64,000 nt of DNA from assembly GCA_003194525.1 (NCBI GenBank), contig NBIV01000310.1, positions 29,285 through 93,284 of the forward strand, read 5' to 3'. Below, piece by piece: positions 20,481 to 31,264 of the stretch; position 1 is the first letter of the stretch; the number at the start of each line of letters is the position of its first letter. The DNA is from Gracilariopsis chorda. Its lineage: Eukaryota > Rhodophyta > Florideophyceae > Gracilariales > Gracilariaceae. The notes below the pieces were generated by a model that worked only from the letters and a program-made list of their open reading frames with translations, was not told the DNA's origin and ran no database searches. The position numbers and the translations under genes are program-made.

Positions 20481-23092
20481 ATCAAGCACATGCTGCTGCG
20501 GCTGCTTGAGCAACACGTACCTCTAAAGGTGCTTGCTGGTCGTCGGGAGACTCAGTGGCTCTTCAAACTGATCGAGCATTCCAGCTCTACTTCTCTTGTA
20601 CCAAGAAGCGTAAGAGACATGTTCGAGTAGAATTTGTGATGCCGCAGTAGTTTCCCTCCATATAAGTCATAGATCTGAGTCACGGCCTTTCACATTTTCT
20701 TGTCTCTCTGCTGCTCCGTCCCACTGTATATATCCGCACGCAATGCTTCCCACTACTCTGTCACCATCCTTTCTGAGTCCCACCTTGTTGGGACAGGTTT
20801 ACTGTGGACCATTATCCCTAGGTCGGAGCTCCTCTCAAAGCGTTCACGGCCTTGGTCTCTTGCGAGGTAGAACTAGCGACAGGGCCCTCCGTACCACATG
20901 GTTTTCGAGTGCAAAACGAAGGTGGTTTCTGGCTATGCCGACGGATATGTTCATGAAAATCGGCTTACAAGCTGTGACACGTAGTGCACAGATCCACATA
21001 GTCGGTGTTTCGGTGGACGGAGAGTCCAAAGAGAAAAACATAAAATGGGGGAAAGAACCAAGGGAAAAAGTAAAACCCGGCGGGTGGTGCGGAAACCCGA
21101 AAGAGACCCGGCGGTGCTCATGTTGCTTTTTCAGCCAATTCTGAGTCAAACGACTACCTTCTCCCACAATAAAAAGAAACTAATAGGGTAAAAATCGTGA
21201 GCACTGGGCGAAACCGCGGGGTGCAACAGATCAGCTGTTGTAGTTGACACTGTGCGGGTGAGTTAACCAAGACCGAACGTGGTCAAACCCTAAAAAGAAG
21301 TTAGTCACTTGGCACAGGCCATAAACTAAGAGCGTAGTCAGAGGTTAACTTTACTTTATGCTGAAACGGCAGGGCCATCCTCCCTTGAGTACTATGGGGT
21401 CACAAGAAATCTAAGAATACTACTAACATATTGTGCCACACATTTGGTTCACACGTCCGTGTCACTGAGTGGCATGGCCGGCCACGGTGCAAAACGACAT
21501 GTGTGAATCATGTCAGCCATTAATAATAACCGTATGCTTATTACGCGTCGATCTATTCTAGATATCATAGACATCAGCCATGAAGGTTCCAAAAATACCA
21601 AATAAAATTGATATCGAATTTCTCCCAAGCTTTCCAAGGGCCCACTCATACCTGATTTGATCTGATGCAACCTCTGCACTTAATCATTAATGATTCACCT
21701 TGCATAGAGGGAATGTGCATAAACATTGCTCGATAGTCACCAGGAGTCTTCCAATCTCTGATGGAATTTTGTTGTATATTTACAGTAGGTTGGTAGATGT
21801 CTAACAACTGTAGTGGAACGATAGCGAGAGCGTGGAGACAAACTCGGCGATGATCGGATAGGGACGAGAGATAAGATACGTTACCTTGAAGACCTGATCA
21901 GGTGATCGAGTACTCGGATTAATAGTTGATCTTGCAGGTAGACATGTTTCGGCACAGCTCGCCGGCTTTCTCCTTCCTCTATGGAGGTGCACTATTCTCT
22001 CTTACTTTTATTGACAACTAACGCTTGGCTCAGCTGCGCCATACCGGATCGTTCTCAAGTGCGTCTTCCCATCACGATACGCATTTCTCACACCCCACTC
22101 CTGGTCTTAAAATGCTACTATGCATTCCTCGGGACGATAATCTCTGTGCACCCTTGAATTCATGTCGTGCTCGTTCTCCGTTGTGCGATGTATCGTAATG
22201 CCACTTCAATTGCATTCAACAATCGCCTGCTCTATCTCTCATCGTGTCTTCGCGTTAAACTTGTTCCAGACGACTAAACTCACACACCCCCTAGTCACAA
22301 GCGTTATCCCTTTCGCCTTGTAACTCAATGTGATACGCTTTCAGGTCACCAGTGATCTTTTTCTACCATATTACCGACATCCAAACATACGTTGAACACT
22401 CCCGTCGTACAGACTCTATTGAGGTGAATCCATATATTCATGGTACGCTCAGTCAGCGCATCTGCAAGATTGTCCTTCCCGGGGATCCATCTCACGATGT
22501 TCGGCTCTTTTCTTTAGAAACTATTCCGAATTCTCCGTCGGGGCTGTTGCATTTGGTATTGGTTACCTTCGAAGAGCGTGACAATGGTAACCCTTACACG
22601 TCCTCAATCTTGCAGGTTTTTTTTGCCTCCTCAAAACCAAGCTATTAACCCACAAGAAGGGCACCTTTTCACGCAATTGTTACAGCTCTGATCTCGACTA
22701 TGTCGTGGAGGGATCAATTTGGGAAAACCCACTCGCGCTTTCTCCGGCACCTACTGATAATGGTGCATGGAAACACAGTTGCAGTGGCTTCATTTTGGTC
22801 GAAGCCGCTCCCTTACACAGTCTGACGACCACCCCGCGTGCGTCTCCACCGCCCAACATGTATGTCGTTAAATATTTCTAATTCACCTACTGCATTGCAA
22901 AACTAACGCCTAAACTCGATTAAATGCGATGCCTAACATCCTAAACATGTTCCAAGCTTCCAGAAAGTAGTCGGTAATTGCTGCTTGTCAGATTGGTTGA
23001 ACGGGAGCCTAGCCTCTGCGGATCAGTGCACGAAATTGCCGGAGCCCCTCGAGAATTTTTGCTACGTGCGTTTCCCATATCATAGAATTCGT
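20481..23092. other. No recognisable gene over 2.6 kb
   Basis: Open frames at 20743-21144 (plus), 20844-21167 (minus) and 22352-22648 (plus) show no domain I recognise and no consistent codon pattern. Part may be upstream sequence of the decayed helicase. Confidence 0.35.
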
Positions 23093-24573
23093 TCAGGAGT
23101 TTTGTTGCAGCATATTTTCAATTTGTTGCAAACCCCTTGTAGCGTTCTGAACGCTGCCAGCAATTTCTCGAACCTTCTTCCAGATGATTTGGTCTGTGAC
23201 GCGGCTGCTCAGAGAATTGCTAGTTCTTCTCACACCGTTTTCAGAATGTTCTTGCCAGGCATCAGTAGAAAAGCTAAGTATCTTATCGGTGTCTCCAGGA
23301 TACAAACCACAGTTCATGAAGCTCTTAGCGGAATGTTTGGCCTTCAAGAACTGATATGCTGAAGCGGCCAGTTTCAACCTCACCGCAATCTTTGCATTCA
23401 TATACGCTCCGCTGTAAAGGAAGGCGTCTAGGTTGTTTCTGACATTCTCCTTGAACAATTTTTTGATTTGGTCGTCACATGCTATTATGGCAGAAGTATT
23501 TGCTGGTAATTGGATGACTTCAATGTTGAGCCGGAGACACTCTTCAACCCACTCCGTTCCATTTCGAGAGCTGCTGACGTCGAGAAGGAGGATTATTTTA
23601 TCACTTTGTGATACAATGGGTCGCGCGGATTTGGTGAACTCTGCGATGACAACCGGCAAGAGCTGTGACGTGATGGATCGCTTCTTGGTCCTATGGAGTG
23701 ACGTCTCACTTGGCATCCAATCGAAACTTGCGAGCCATTTAAAATTGCCGTGTAGCTTCTCGGTGACGTGTAGTGGAGATGGTTTGACCCAATTTTTAGG
23801 AGTTTCTGCACCTTTTGCTTGAGTGATGAGAAACATTGGAGCAACATAGTCTGCTGCGCTACATGTGATTACGGCAGTGAAATGTTTGCCTGTGTCCTTC
23901 AGGTTTTGGCCTATTCCACCGTTTCGCAATAGTCTGGGACAGTAAGTTCGGTATTTTCGCCCAAATATGGACCCTAATGCGGTTTCATCGAGGTTCAAAA
24001 GTCGTTTTGGGTCTCTGAACAATTCTGGCATCTGTTCCTCGAGCTTTATACTTATGCTCACTATCGTTTGCAGATGTTCTTCTTTCCTTGCAGTGAGTCT
24101 CTTGGGGTTGATATTTTTCGTCTTTCTACAGGTGATTTGTGGGTTTCGCGACCGAAATGAGCCGAGGGCGTACAAAGATGGTGCCCCGTTGCTTTACGTT
24201 TTTCGGCCATCCTTGGCAACTTGGCCCATGAGGGAGGTCAAGTCCGAGTCACCAAAGGCAAAGGCTCTTTCTGAAGCAAGAATAGTTCTTTCAACAATCA
24301 TCTTATCTTCAGTTGCGGTCAAAACAGGTTTTCGTCCCGCATGGTGCTGAGTTGGGTGTAAAAGCTTATGAAAATCGTCTTCATTGGGTTTTTGACGGCG
24401 TTCTCCATAATGTATACTGTTTTTTGGCTTAGAGCTGTCGCTGTGGCAATATTTGCGACTGTGTTGTAGGCGATAATCATGTCTGCAGCCTGCTTGCCTT
24501 GCAGTTCGAGCTGCTTTCGTTTCTGCTGCATTGCTTTTCTGTGTGTAGCCTGTCGCCGCCTTGACAGCGACAT
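23093..24573 (-). pseudogene. Tigger/pogo-type DDE_1 transposase, nearly intact
   Basis: The catalytic domain is an open 360-codon frame (24175-23093). The three acidic blocks are present: NLDETAL, then LLLDVSSSRNGTEWVEE, then QLPANTSAIIACDDQIKKLFK. The third corresponds to the usual LPPNxTxxLQPLD region, with AC-D-D for QPLD. Upstream in the same frame, separated by a single TAA (24194-24196), is GRKPVLTATEDKMIVERT, typical of the second DNA-binding half. The extreme N-terminus (MSLSRRRQATHRKAMQQKRK, then an HTH-like segment to 24450) lies in another frame, so a frameshift occurs near 24380-24420. One stop plus one frameshift inactivate it. Confidence 0.82.
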
Positions 24574-24699
24574 GTTCCAAACGCACGTTTGTAGCGGTTT
24601 ACTGATGACGAAAAGTATGGGGATGTTACTGTATAGGTGGCGTGGGAGGCTGGGGGAAGATAATCTCGTGACCGATACGAAGGAGCTGTGGCAAAATCT

Positions 24700-25520
24700 C
24701 CCTCTGCCAAATTAAGCCCTTTGCCAAATTGAGCCCTTGTGAGGTATATCCCACGAAGCCTTCGAGTCTACATTCATCGCAGGTCTGAAGCGGCTTTCCA
24801 GTAACATGGTGCTCACCGCCATCTAATTTACCTGGTCCTTCGTGGCATCGGTGGCCAGTATCTCGGCCTCGTAGGAAGAATGGCTCACACGCTGTAGTTT
24901 TCATGAGCTCCAGTCCAAGATGTGACAGATATTCTCATCTTTGCCTGCAAACCGTGACAATAACCCAACCAGTAACCCATGCTGACCATAATCCCGATCG
25001 CTAGGGTGCGCAGCATCTGAGAAAGTGCATAAGCTAACACTGTCAGGCGACTTGGCTGGAGGAAATTTAAGCAATGGATCACATCTATGAAGCTCATTAA
25101 CCATTTGATTCGCCTCAATAAGATGTTTTACTGTGAGTCTTGCCAGGATTTGTTGCAGGAGTGATACGGCCATGGATGCCTGGGGGAGCGCTCCATTTCC
25201 AAGGGAGAGAAGTTTCTCGGCAAGAATAGGATACTGAAAAGTCTTGTTAGCGCTCACTCGGGAAGTTACAATTTTCTTCCTTGAACGACTCATAATGATT
25301 TTCTTCCCCCTCTTACGGTATGTTTCCATGCTCATTCGGATACTTCTGTCGTCTAGAAGTCGTATGTTACATCCACCGAACGCATACTTCGGGCCATCTG
25401 TTTTCTTCGCAACAACGAAACGTCTCTGTAAGTCATCCATAAGCTCATAAATTTCGCCTGGCATGCCAGCCACTAAGAAATCATCGCTCAATACTGAGAA
25501 AAGGAGGATTGTCGTGAAAT
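24700..25520 (-). pseudogene. Copia-like remnant G: end of RT and RNase H
   Basis: The frame begins inside RT at the active site (LSDDFLVAG for VDDFLVAG) and runs through a connection region (GPKYAFGGCNIRLLDD). RNase H follows: SLCTFSDAAHPSDRDYGQHG, and after a TGA (near 24902) the continuing frame gives RVSHSSYEAEILATDAT. Everything upstream of the RT active site is missing where LTR F begins. The RNase H style (FSDAxHPSDRDYGQ) resembles the lineage of F rather than families B-D. Confidence 0.7.
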
Positions 25521-25544
25521 AATACGTTAAAAAAAGGGGCAACC

Positions 25545-25886
25545 TGTAGTGATAGCAAGAGACGGCCCAAAAATGAAGGTTTCTTTGCTTAGGGAAGTAA
25601 AGTTATTGATGATAAACGGATTGGGGAACAGACGAGAGGTGACGTTCAAGCTCTGTCCCCTCCTTTTATACTCAGAGAGAAAGACGTTAGTCGTCTTTCT
25701 TGGTATTTAGAGTCCTAACATGATTACACACAAAACGGGGCATTGTAAGCAGCCATCGCACCATCCTCGGGTATAGTGAGAAGGCAGGAAGCTTTCTCAC
25801 CATCCTTGGCGATGGTGAGATGGTTCACTACATTGATTTCTTCCTCAAAGACTGACAAGGACGGTGACAGGAGATTTATCACCACA
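25545..25886 (-). repeat. 3' LTR of Copia-like element F (342 bp)
   Basis: On the minus strand it begins TGTGGTGATAAATCTCC just after a purine tract and ends CTATCACTACA, giving TG...CA termini. It contains a TATA box (GAGTATAAAAGGAGG, minus strand, about 25661-25673). Two hairpin-forming inverted repeats flank it: TCTCACCATC/GATGGTGAGA at 25795-25820 and GAAAGACG/CGTCTTTC at 25679-25699. No matching 5' LTR was found near 30.6 kb. Confidence 0.68.
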
Positions 25887-25902
25887 TTCCCTTCTCTTTT
25901 TG
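25887..25902 (-). promoter_or_regulatory. Polypurine tract of element F
   Basis: The minus strand reads CAAAAAGAGAAGGGAA directly before the LTR's first TG, the expected plus-strand primer site. Confidence 0.7.
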
Positions 25903-25908
25903 TATGGC

Positions 25909-26610
25909 TTACAATTGTCGCATAAAATCACATACAACTAATTGATGAATATCTAAAACACATTTTGAAGTACTTAAAATTTGATTCAATGCATAAAAGT
26001 TCTTACCTTTGGTAAAACAATCGTCGGGGTTGTGGGCGGAGGTGATATACCGAACATCAGAAATTTCGTGGTTCCAGTAGGCTTCACGAACTGCAGAAAT
26101 GTCGACCATTAGTCGTCTTTCAGATGTTGATGAGCGTTTTGTTATTACGTCCAATAAACTTTTTGAGTCAGTGAGCATTGTGACGGGAATTTTCTTTCCA
26201 AATATTGACTCTAAGTCATATTTGATAACGTAAGCTACATTGAATGCATCTGAAAATGCGTATAGTTCCCTTCCTAAAATGGTTTTAGTAACGCGCCGGC
26301 TTTTGTGACTTGAGAAATGAAGGATATTGCAGCTATCGAACCTATCTACAAGAAGAATGATCTATCCGATATGAGATGAGTTGTCTACATTGTCGGGAAA
26401 TGAGAAATCGGATTAAAACTTTAGGCAAAGTGAATTGACATCAAGTTTGACATATTTCAAGCTTACATTTTGACTTGGTTGAATACGTTTTACGACTTTG
26501 TTGATGTTCTTCACATCTTCGTTTGAGGAAGATTGTTCCATAACTTGAGCAGCCATGTTGACAGCACAGCAAAGGTCTGATTGCGTGTGAGTGACAAGTT
26601 TGTGTTTCAA
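25909..26610 (-). pseudogene. Element F RNase H and connection region
   Basis: 26610-26413 gives THTQSDLCCAVNMAAQVMEQ, the TRxDLxxAVN connection block. 26178-25909 gives LTDSKSLLDVITKRSSTSER, RRLMVDISAVREAYW and SAHNPDDCFTKGKNF, matching the C-terminal half of Copia-like RNase H, with TDSKS holding a catalytic Asp. The part between is broken by stops. It lies between RT (upstream) and the 3' LTR, as expected. Confidence 0.72.
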
Positions 26611-27590
26611 GGAACGGAAATCAAAGAAGGTGCTTCTTTTGGAAGAATTTTCAATCGCTTGGCATAATGTTCCTGACTTATTGAAAATCTGTTATCGGTT
26701 GTGCGTACTCTTACGCCTGCAAGTGTAGCAGAATCCATTTCCAAGTCTTCTGATTCAAATTTCTGAATGGTGAGGGTTCCCTGTTGCAGGAATTGATCAG
26801 TTCCGCATTGAAAGAGGTCACCGACGTAAACATCTGGTAAGCCAGTTAGCTTTGATTGTTCTTGTTTAATAAATAGTGACAAATATTCTTTTGTCGGTTT
26901 TATTCCTAGGTATTCTTTCAAATGAGTTGTCATTGTTCTCTACCAATAGTCTCTAGTGTCTGAAGGTCCATAAATAGGGCGGAAAAGTTCCAAAAACATG
27001 CCTGCTGGAAGTTTCAATTGTTTTAAAGGCTTCAAGTATACTTCATGCATGAATTTCAGTGCGGATTGTAATTATGCTTCGCGAACCTCTGTGATCCATA
27101 CTTTTTATCCAAGAATAGTGGCGATGGTAACGATAGTTCGAGTTGAGTATTGCCTTAGATTAAGTAAATTGTGTACGACAAGAGCTTCTTCTGGATCTTT
27201 TTGGCCGTGGGCGACAAATCTGGCTTTGAATATCTCTTCATCAGTTTCTGGATATTTGATGACGAGCACAAATCTTGTACTGAGAATATTGGCGTCTTCT
27301 GACACTTCGTCTTGTCTAATGACTTTCCACGTTCCTAACGATATTAATCCTGGCGGCTCTTTTCGTTTTGCTTCACTGAATGCTGGTAGGTTCAGACGGT
27401 GATCAGAAGAACCTAACATTTCAGTAATTTGAACATCATAGAGTTCAAAATCATTACAAAGTATTGGTTGGAGACAAGCATGAAGGTTACCCATAAGTTC
27501 GTGACGGTGGGAGGGTTTGGCTTGCGCAATAGAATGTTGTTTTGTTTCGCGATTGCGATTGGTAGAGACTTGTTTGTTGTCAATTCTCAC
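26607..27590 (-). pseudogene. Element F reverse transcriptase
   Basis: 27590-27105 carries the RT N-terminus: GTWKVIRQDEVSEDANILST, then KYPETDEEIFKARFVAHGQK. 26933-26607 carries the active-site region reading VYVGDLFQCGTDQFLQQ, where YVDD is expected, so the first catalytic Asp of the pair is Gly. Between them (27105-26933) the frame is disrupted. Without the Asp pair it cannot polymerise. Confidence 0.72.
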
Positions 27591-27689
27591 AAGTTTGTAG
27601 TGTCCATTCCATTTTATTGGCTTCGGATCTTCTCGATAAACTAAAAGTTCTTGTCCAACTGCCAGGTTTGTCGATGCGGCAGATGGAAT

Positions 27690-28250
27690 TCAAGCGACGA
27701 TTGCACGCCACAATCGAAGCTCCGAAGTGATGGTTTCCATTTCAGTAGGCGCAGTTTGAAAAACTCCCATTCGCTCTTCATGGTTTGAAAGTTGTGTGTT
27801 AAAGAGCTGGAAGCGGAGAAAAACTCCAAATACGATTAGGAAAGGTACAAGTCCTTCGGGGTCCATTGTATCCTTCATGGCCTTGACAGAACGTCGGTGG
27901 GATAAGACGAAAGGGACATCGTGCTCGCTGTATCGAGACTTTTGGTAGATAGGACGTAAGGGCTCATGGTACCGTTCACCAGTTCCAAGGGAATTATGAC
28001 TTTCAACACCTGAAAATTGTAAGATTCCAGCCATGCTTGTCAGTTCTTTCCATCGAGCGGATGTGAATCGCCTGCCTTTATCGAGCCTCATCTTGTCTGG
28101 ATAGTGGGTGTTAAATGTTCCCCATAAACTGAGGAATGCGTACCAGATTGCTTCAGTGGGCTGACTCTTGAAGAAAGCTGCAGAGCTGACGTGCGTTTGT
28201 GTTTTGACAACGTGTAGAACTGGCATTTTGTCCAATAACATAAGATACAA
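27690..28250 (-). pseudogene. Element F integrase core
   Basis: An open 186-codon stretch with HVVKTQTHVSSAAFF (first strand region), MRLDKGRRFTSARWKEL (second Asp region) and GVESHNSLGTGERYHEPLRP, where ESHNS..ERYH corresponds to the catalytic Glu region of this lineage. It follows the protease frame in the same direction. Start and end are set by frameshifts, not true gene limits. Confidence 0.7.
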
Positions 28251-28256
28251 AGCAAT

Positions 28257-28910
28257 TTAACTGTTGAATATTATATTGCCTGGAGTCGAGACTTGGAAGG
28301 ACTGTGGCTGGGGTGTAAAACGTCGGCACGTGGCAAATGATTTTGAGATACGCTCAATGATTTTCCTGGTCTCAACCGTGACATTTTCGGGCTTTGCTCG
28401 GGAGATCAAGTTGAAAAGTTTGTTTGGGCTTGGACTGTAGAAAAGCATATGCATTTTTCGGAGTTCACTCTTTGTGTAAAGAATCTCAGAGAAGTCCCAT
28501 TCTAAGTATATATGACCCAAATTACGCGTGATTGGTACCAACCAATTGTACTTCTTGTTGATTAACAAGTTTTCAACGTTTCCAGGTAAAAGGGCGTGTA
28601 CGTCCAAGATATCATAACCAATAAGAAAAGGTACAGAGGCGTCGACGACGCCAGTGTCGAGTAGAAGAAAAGCGTTTCCAGGAATTGGAATGCGTATTTG
28701 CATGGTTCCACAACTGAAGTATACGCCATCTCCAAATGTAAAAGCTTTGTTGGATTGGTTCAGCTTACATGGTATGCCTGCACGTTTACAGTACCCTTGG
28801 GCTGGTAGGTTTCCTACTACAGATTGTTGTGCGCCAGAACTCAGACATGCACCTTGAACTTCGCATCAGCTTCTGGCGAATGAGTTTGTCTTGAAGTTTC
28901 GAATATCAAC
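28257..28910 (-). pseudogene. Element F protease and pre-integrase region
   Basis: Around 28830 the frame gives GACLSSGAQQSVVG, the retropepsin site, with Ser where the catalytic Asp of LDSGAQ should be. It continues with FTFGDGVYFS, IRIPIPG and VPFLIGYDILD, the second half of the protease fold. The pre-integrase zinc-binding region follows: YTKSELRKMHMLFYSPSPNK and FATCRRFTPQP. One stop-free run covers 28703-28257. The catalytic Asp loss alone would abolish processing. Confidence 0.72.
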
Positions 28911-29062
28911 CAGGTTCCAACAAGGTGTTCGTGAACTTTATCGTGCTTGCTTTCGTGGAAAACCACAAATGATTCGAGGTGAGCCATTGGAGGACTTGTC
29001 TGGTCCTTTCTTGTTCTGCAGCTTGGGAGGAGCACTACGGGAGAAATCTTTAGTACTCCCAG

Positions 29063-30660
29063 TCAAAAAATTCTCAAGGAAATTCGAGAGAGAAGGGTCA
29101 CGACTCCGCGTTCCAAAATTAGATGCGAAAATTGTTCAGAGGGATGAGACTTTTCATCATTTGCACTATTGTCTGCTGTTTCATTGCAAGCGAAAAATTT
29201 GTCCACGCCTTCAAATTCATCGGAATCACTGGACCCCTCGAGTTGTTGGCAGATTTCGTACAAAACCCTCTTCAAAGCCTTGTCCTGGTCGTTACAGCCA
29301 TTGCGTTGCAAATACTGCACACGGCTGGCAGCATGTTGCTGAGGTCCTTTCGTTGCCTCCAATCGGCACTTACGTGTTCGAGTTTTCCACAATTCCAAAA
29401 GTGAACGTTTCGTTTGTTTCTAGATTGACGAAAGGCTGCCTTGTTGGTGGAATAAGGGTGACGTAGGTATCCGGATTGCCAACATAGAACGCTTCAATCG
29501 TGTCATAGTTCTGAAAATCGTAGATGGAAAGTGAATCCAACTGAAGGCTCTTTTGATCTCGCATACAACCGATTTCCTCTTCTTGGTCCAGTTGAATTGC
29601 GGCTTCCAACTGACCGTAAATTTCATGATAACTAATCAGTACCGCATTGGCTCTGCTGCAGGCATCTCGCCCCCACGAATTACCAAATACAGCATTATGT
29701 AAATACTCGAATCTGTTGCGCTCGAATCGCCAGTGCATAGGGCCTAGTGCGGACAACGTCAATATTTTTTCATGGAGGTTCTCCATAGCGTCGTTTTATG
29801 AAAAGCTCTTTGAAATAAATTTTTGGATTCCTAGGTTACGTATCTGGGCATCAATTCGGTTCGTACGGGAATGAGAATTATACTACTTTTCCCTTACTAC
29901 TAAAGCTTCCCTTAAATTTTGCATTCTGCCATCAACGTTTTTTACGTAAAGACGCTTTGAGTTTCTGCGCAAAAGGTGGTGTGAGTATTGGAGTTGTTGA
30001 TGGTTGGATGGATTGTCATCTAGAGCGGCATACTTCTATTCACTCAGAACTTCCTCCCCACATTCACCAAGGGCTCCTAAGAATTTAGAAGATTCATCTT
30101 TGAAACGAGACGCAATATAATGAGCCGTCCTCTCTCGATTGTCTCCATAGTTCGTTTGTTGCTCATTGTTACCGTTTTGAGGACGCCATTGCTGGTGATG
30201 GCGGTTTTGCTCATTCACGCGTTTCGGAGGTGAGAGCTCACGTTGTTGCTCAACCTCAGTATCTTCTTCTTCGTGTGCATATCTTCATGGTTGTTGTCGG
30301 GCAGGCAGAGCACGATCCGGCGTTTGGTCGAATAAATCTATAGTAGTCAAAGCGTCCTCTAAATGAGATTCTTCTAAAATAGTTTTGGAAATTCTTTTTA
30401 AGAGGTGACCGCTTTCATTTTGTGGGAGATTAATTCCGCGATCTTCTAAGAAGTATGCAAACTTACGCATAAGCGACGCATTACTTACAATTGTAAAAGT
30501 AAGTAGCCTGTCTGGACAGTATTCAGTTCTCAGAAGTTCGATTATGTGAGCGGGCTCTGTTTGGGTATTGGTTTTCTGACTATTCTTAATAAACTCCATA
30601 AATTTTCATGGTTGCTGATTTGCATACCTAACAATGGTAGTAAGATTTCCGTCAAGTGGC
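29063..30660 (-). pseudogene. gag: Element F gag region, in four or more frames
   Basis: Pieces in order on the minus strand are as follows. 30660-30285 includes PPLDGNLTTIVRYANQQP and, after a stop, MEFIKNSQKTNTQTEPAHII. 30218-30036 is Asn/Gln/Arg-rich and basic (HHQQWRPQNGNNEQQTNYGD). 29786-29370 and 29398-29063 end with an acidic stretch (EGSSDSDEFEGVDKF). The position before protease and the basic low-complexity part support gag. No CCHC knuckle is visible. Confidence 0.5.
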
Positions 30661-30864
30661 GGCATTATGAACTATACCAATTACTACAGGGTTTTGTAGG
30701 CTCATGAAATAGAGTACTGTGTGTAACTAAGTTTTAATCGTACGCAATTAGCCTATTAATATTGATCAGTAAGCATAGAGTAATACAGAAAAACAAAAGT
30801 ATTAATTTATTTAAGTTTTGATTGTAAAGCACTTTTTGGAGTGCTTTGCCGTTCCTGTGACGGT
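30661..30864. other. AT-rich gap without a recognisable gene
   Basis: The 5' LTR of F would be expected around here, but nothing resembles 25545-25886. Confidence 0.35.
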
Positions 30865-31264
30865 TCAAATGATGATGCCACTCAAATGAGCCTTACAGAT
30901 AGCACAGTAAGGCGGAGTACGTTTGCACTGCACGCAGTTGTGGTGTGTTTTAGAGTGACAGTGGTCAAAAAAGGTTTTTGTACTATTGCATTGAATTTTG
31001 CACAACGTGCAGAAGCGTTTGGCACGTGCCACACGCGTTGTTTTCTTCTTCGGTTGTAATTGGTCAACCAAATACTTAGATTCTTTCATGCGGAGCTTCT
31101 TTAGGCAACTAGTGCTCCGCTGCACTGGCATCTGTACGTGTTGGCAGCGGGAGGGCACTGGTACTTCTTCAGCTTCACGTTCAATGACACTTGGCTCGTT
31201 GTGGCTGGATAAAGTTGAGTGGTAGACCGTTTCTGATTCACTGTCTACCTCTAAAATGGTTAAA
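30865..31264 (-). CDS. Zinc-finger reading frame fused to the Copia B3 breakpoint
   Basis: An open frame continues straight out of the truncated RT of B3 (31398-31265). From about 31264 it becomes unrelated: an acidic stretch (EVDSESETVYHS), a basic stretch (QLQPKKKTTRVARAKR) and then FCTLCKIQCNSTKTFFDHCH followed by SKTHH. This fits a C2H2 finger of the JAZ/matrin type (CX2C...HX3-5H). A second Cys cluster (CVQCKRTPPYCAICKAH) follows. It could be the gag nucleocapsid part of another element or a captured host fragment. No promoter or start of its own is evident. Confidence 0.45.

Noticed and set aside
20743-21167. Overlapping open frames on both strands (133 and 107 codons)
   Set aside because: No recognisable domain, no start context, and overlap on opposite strands; most likely chance.
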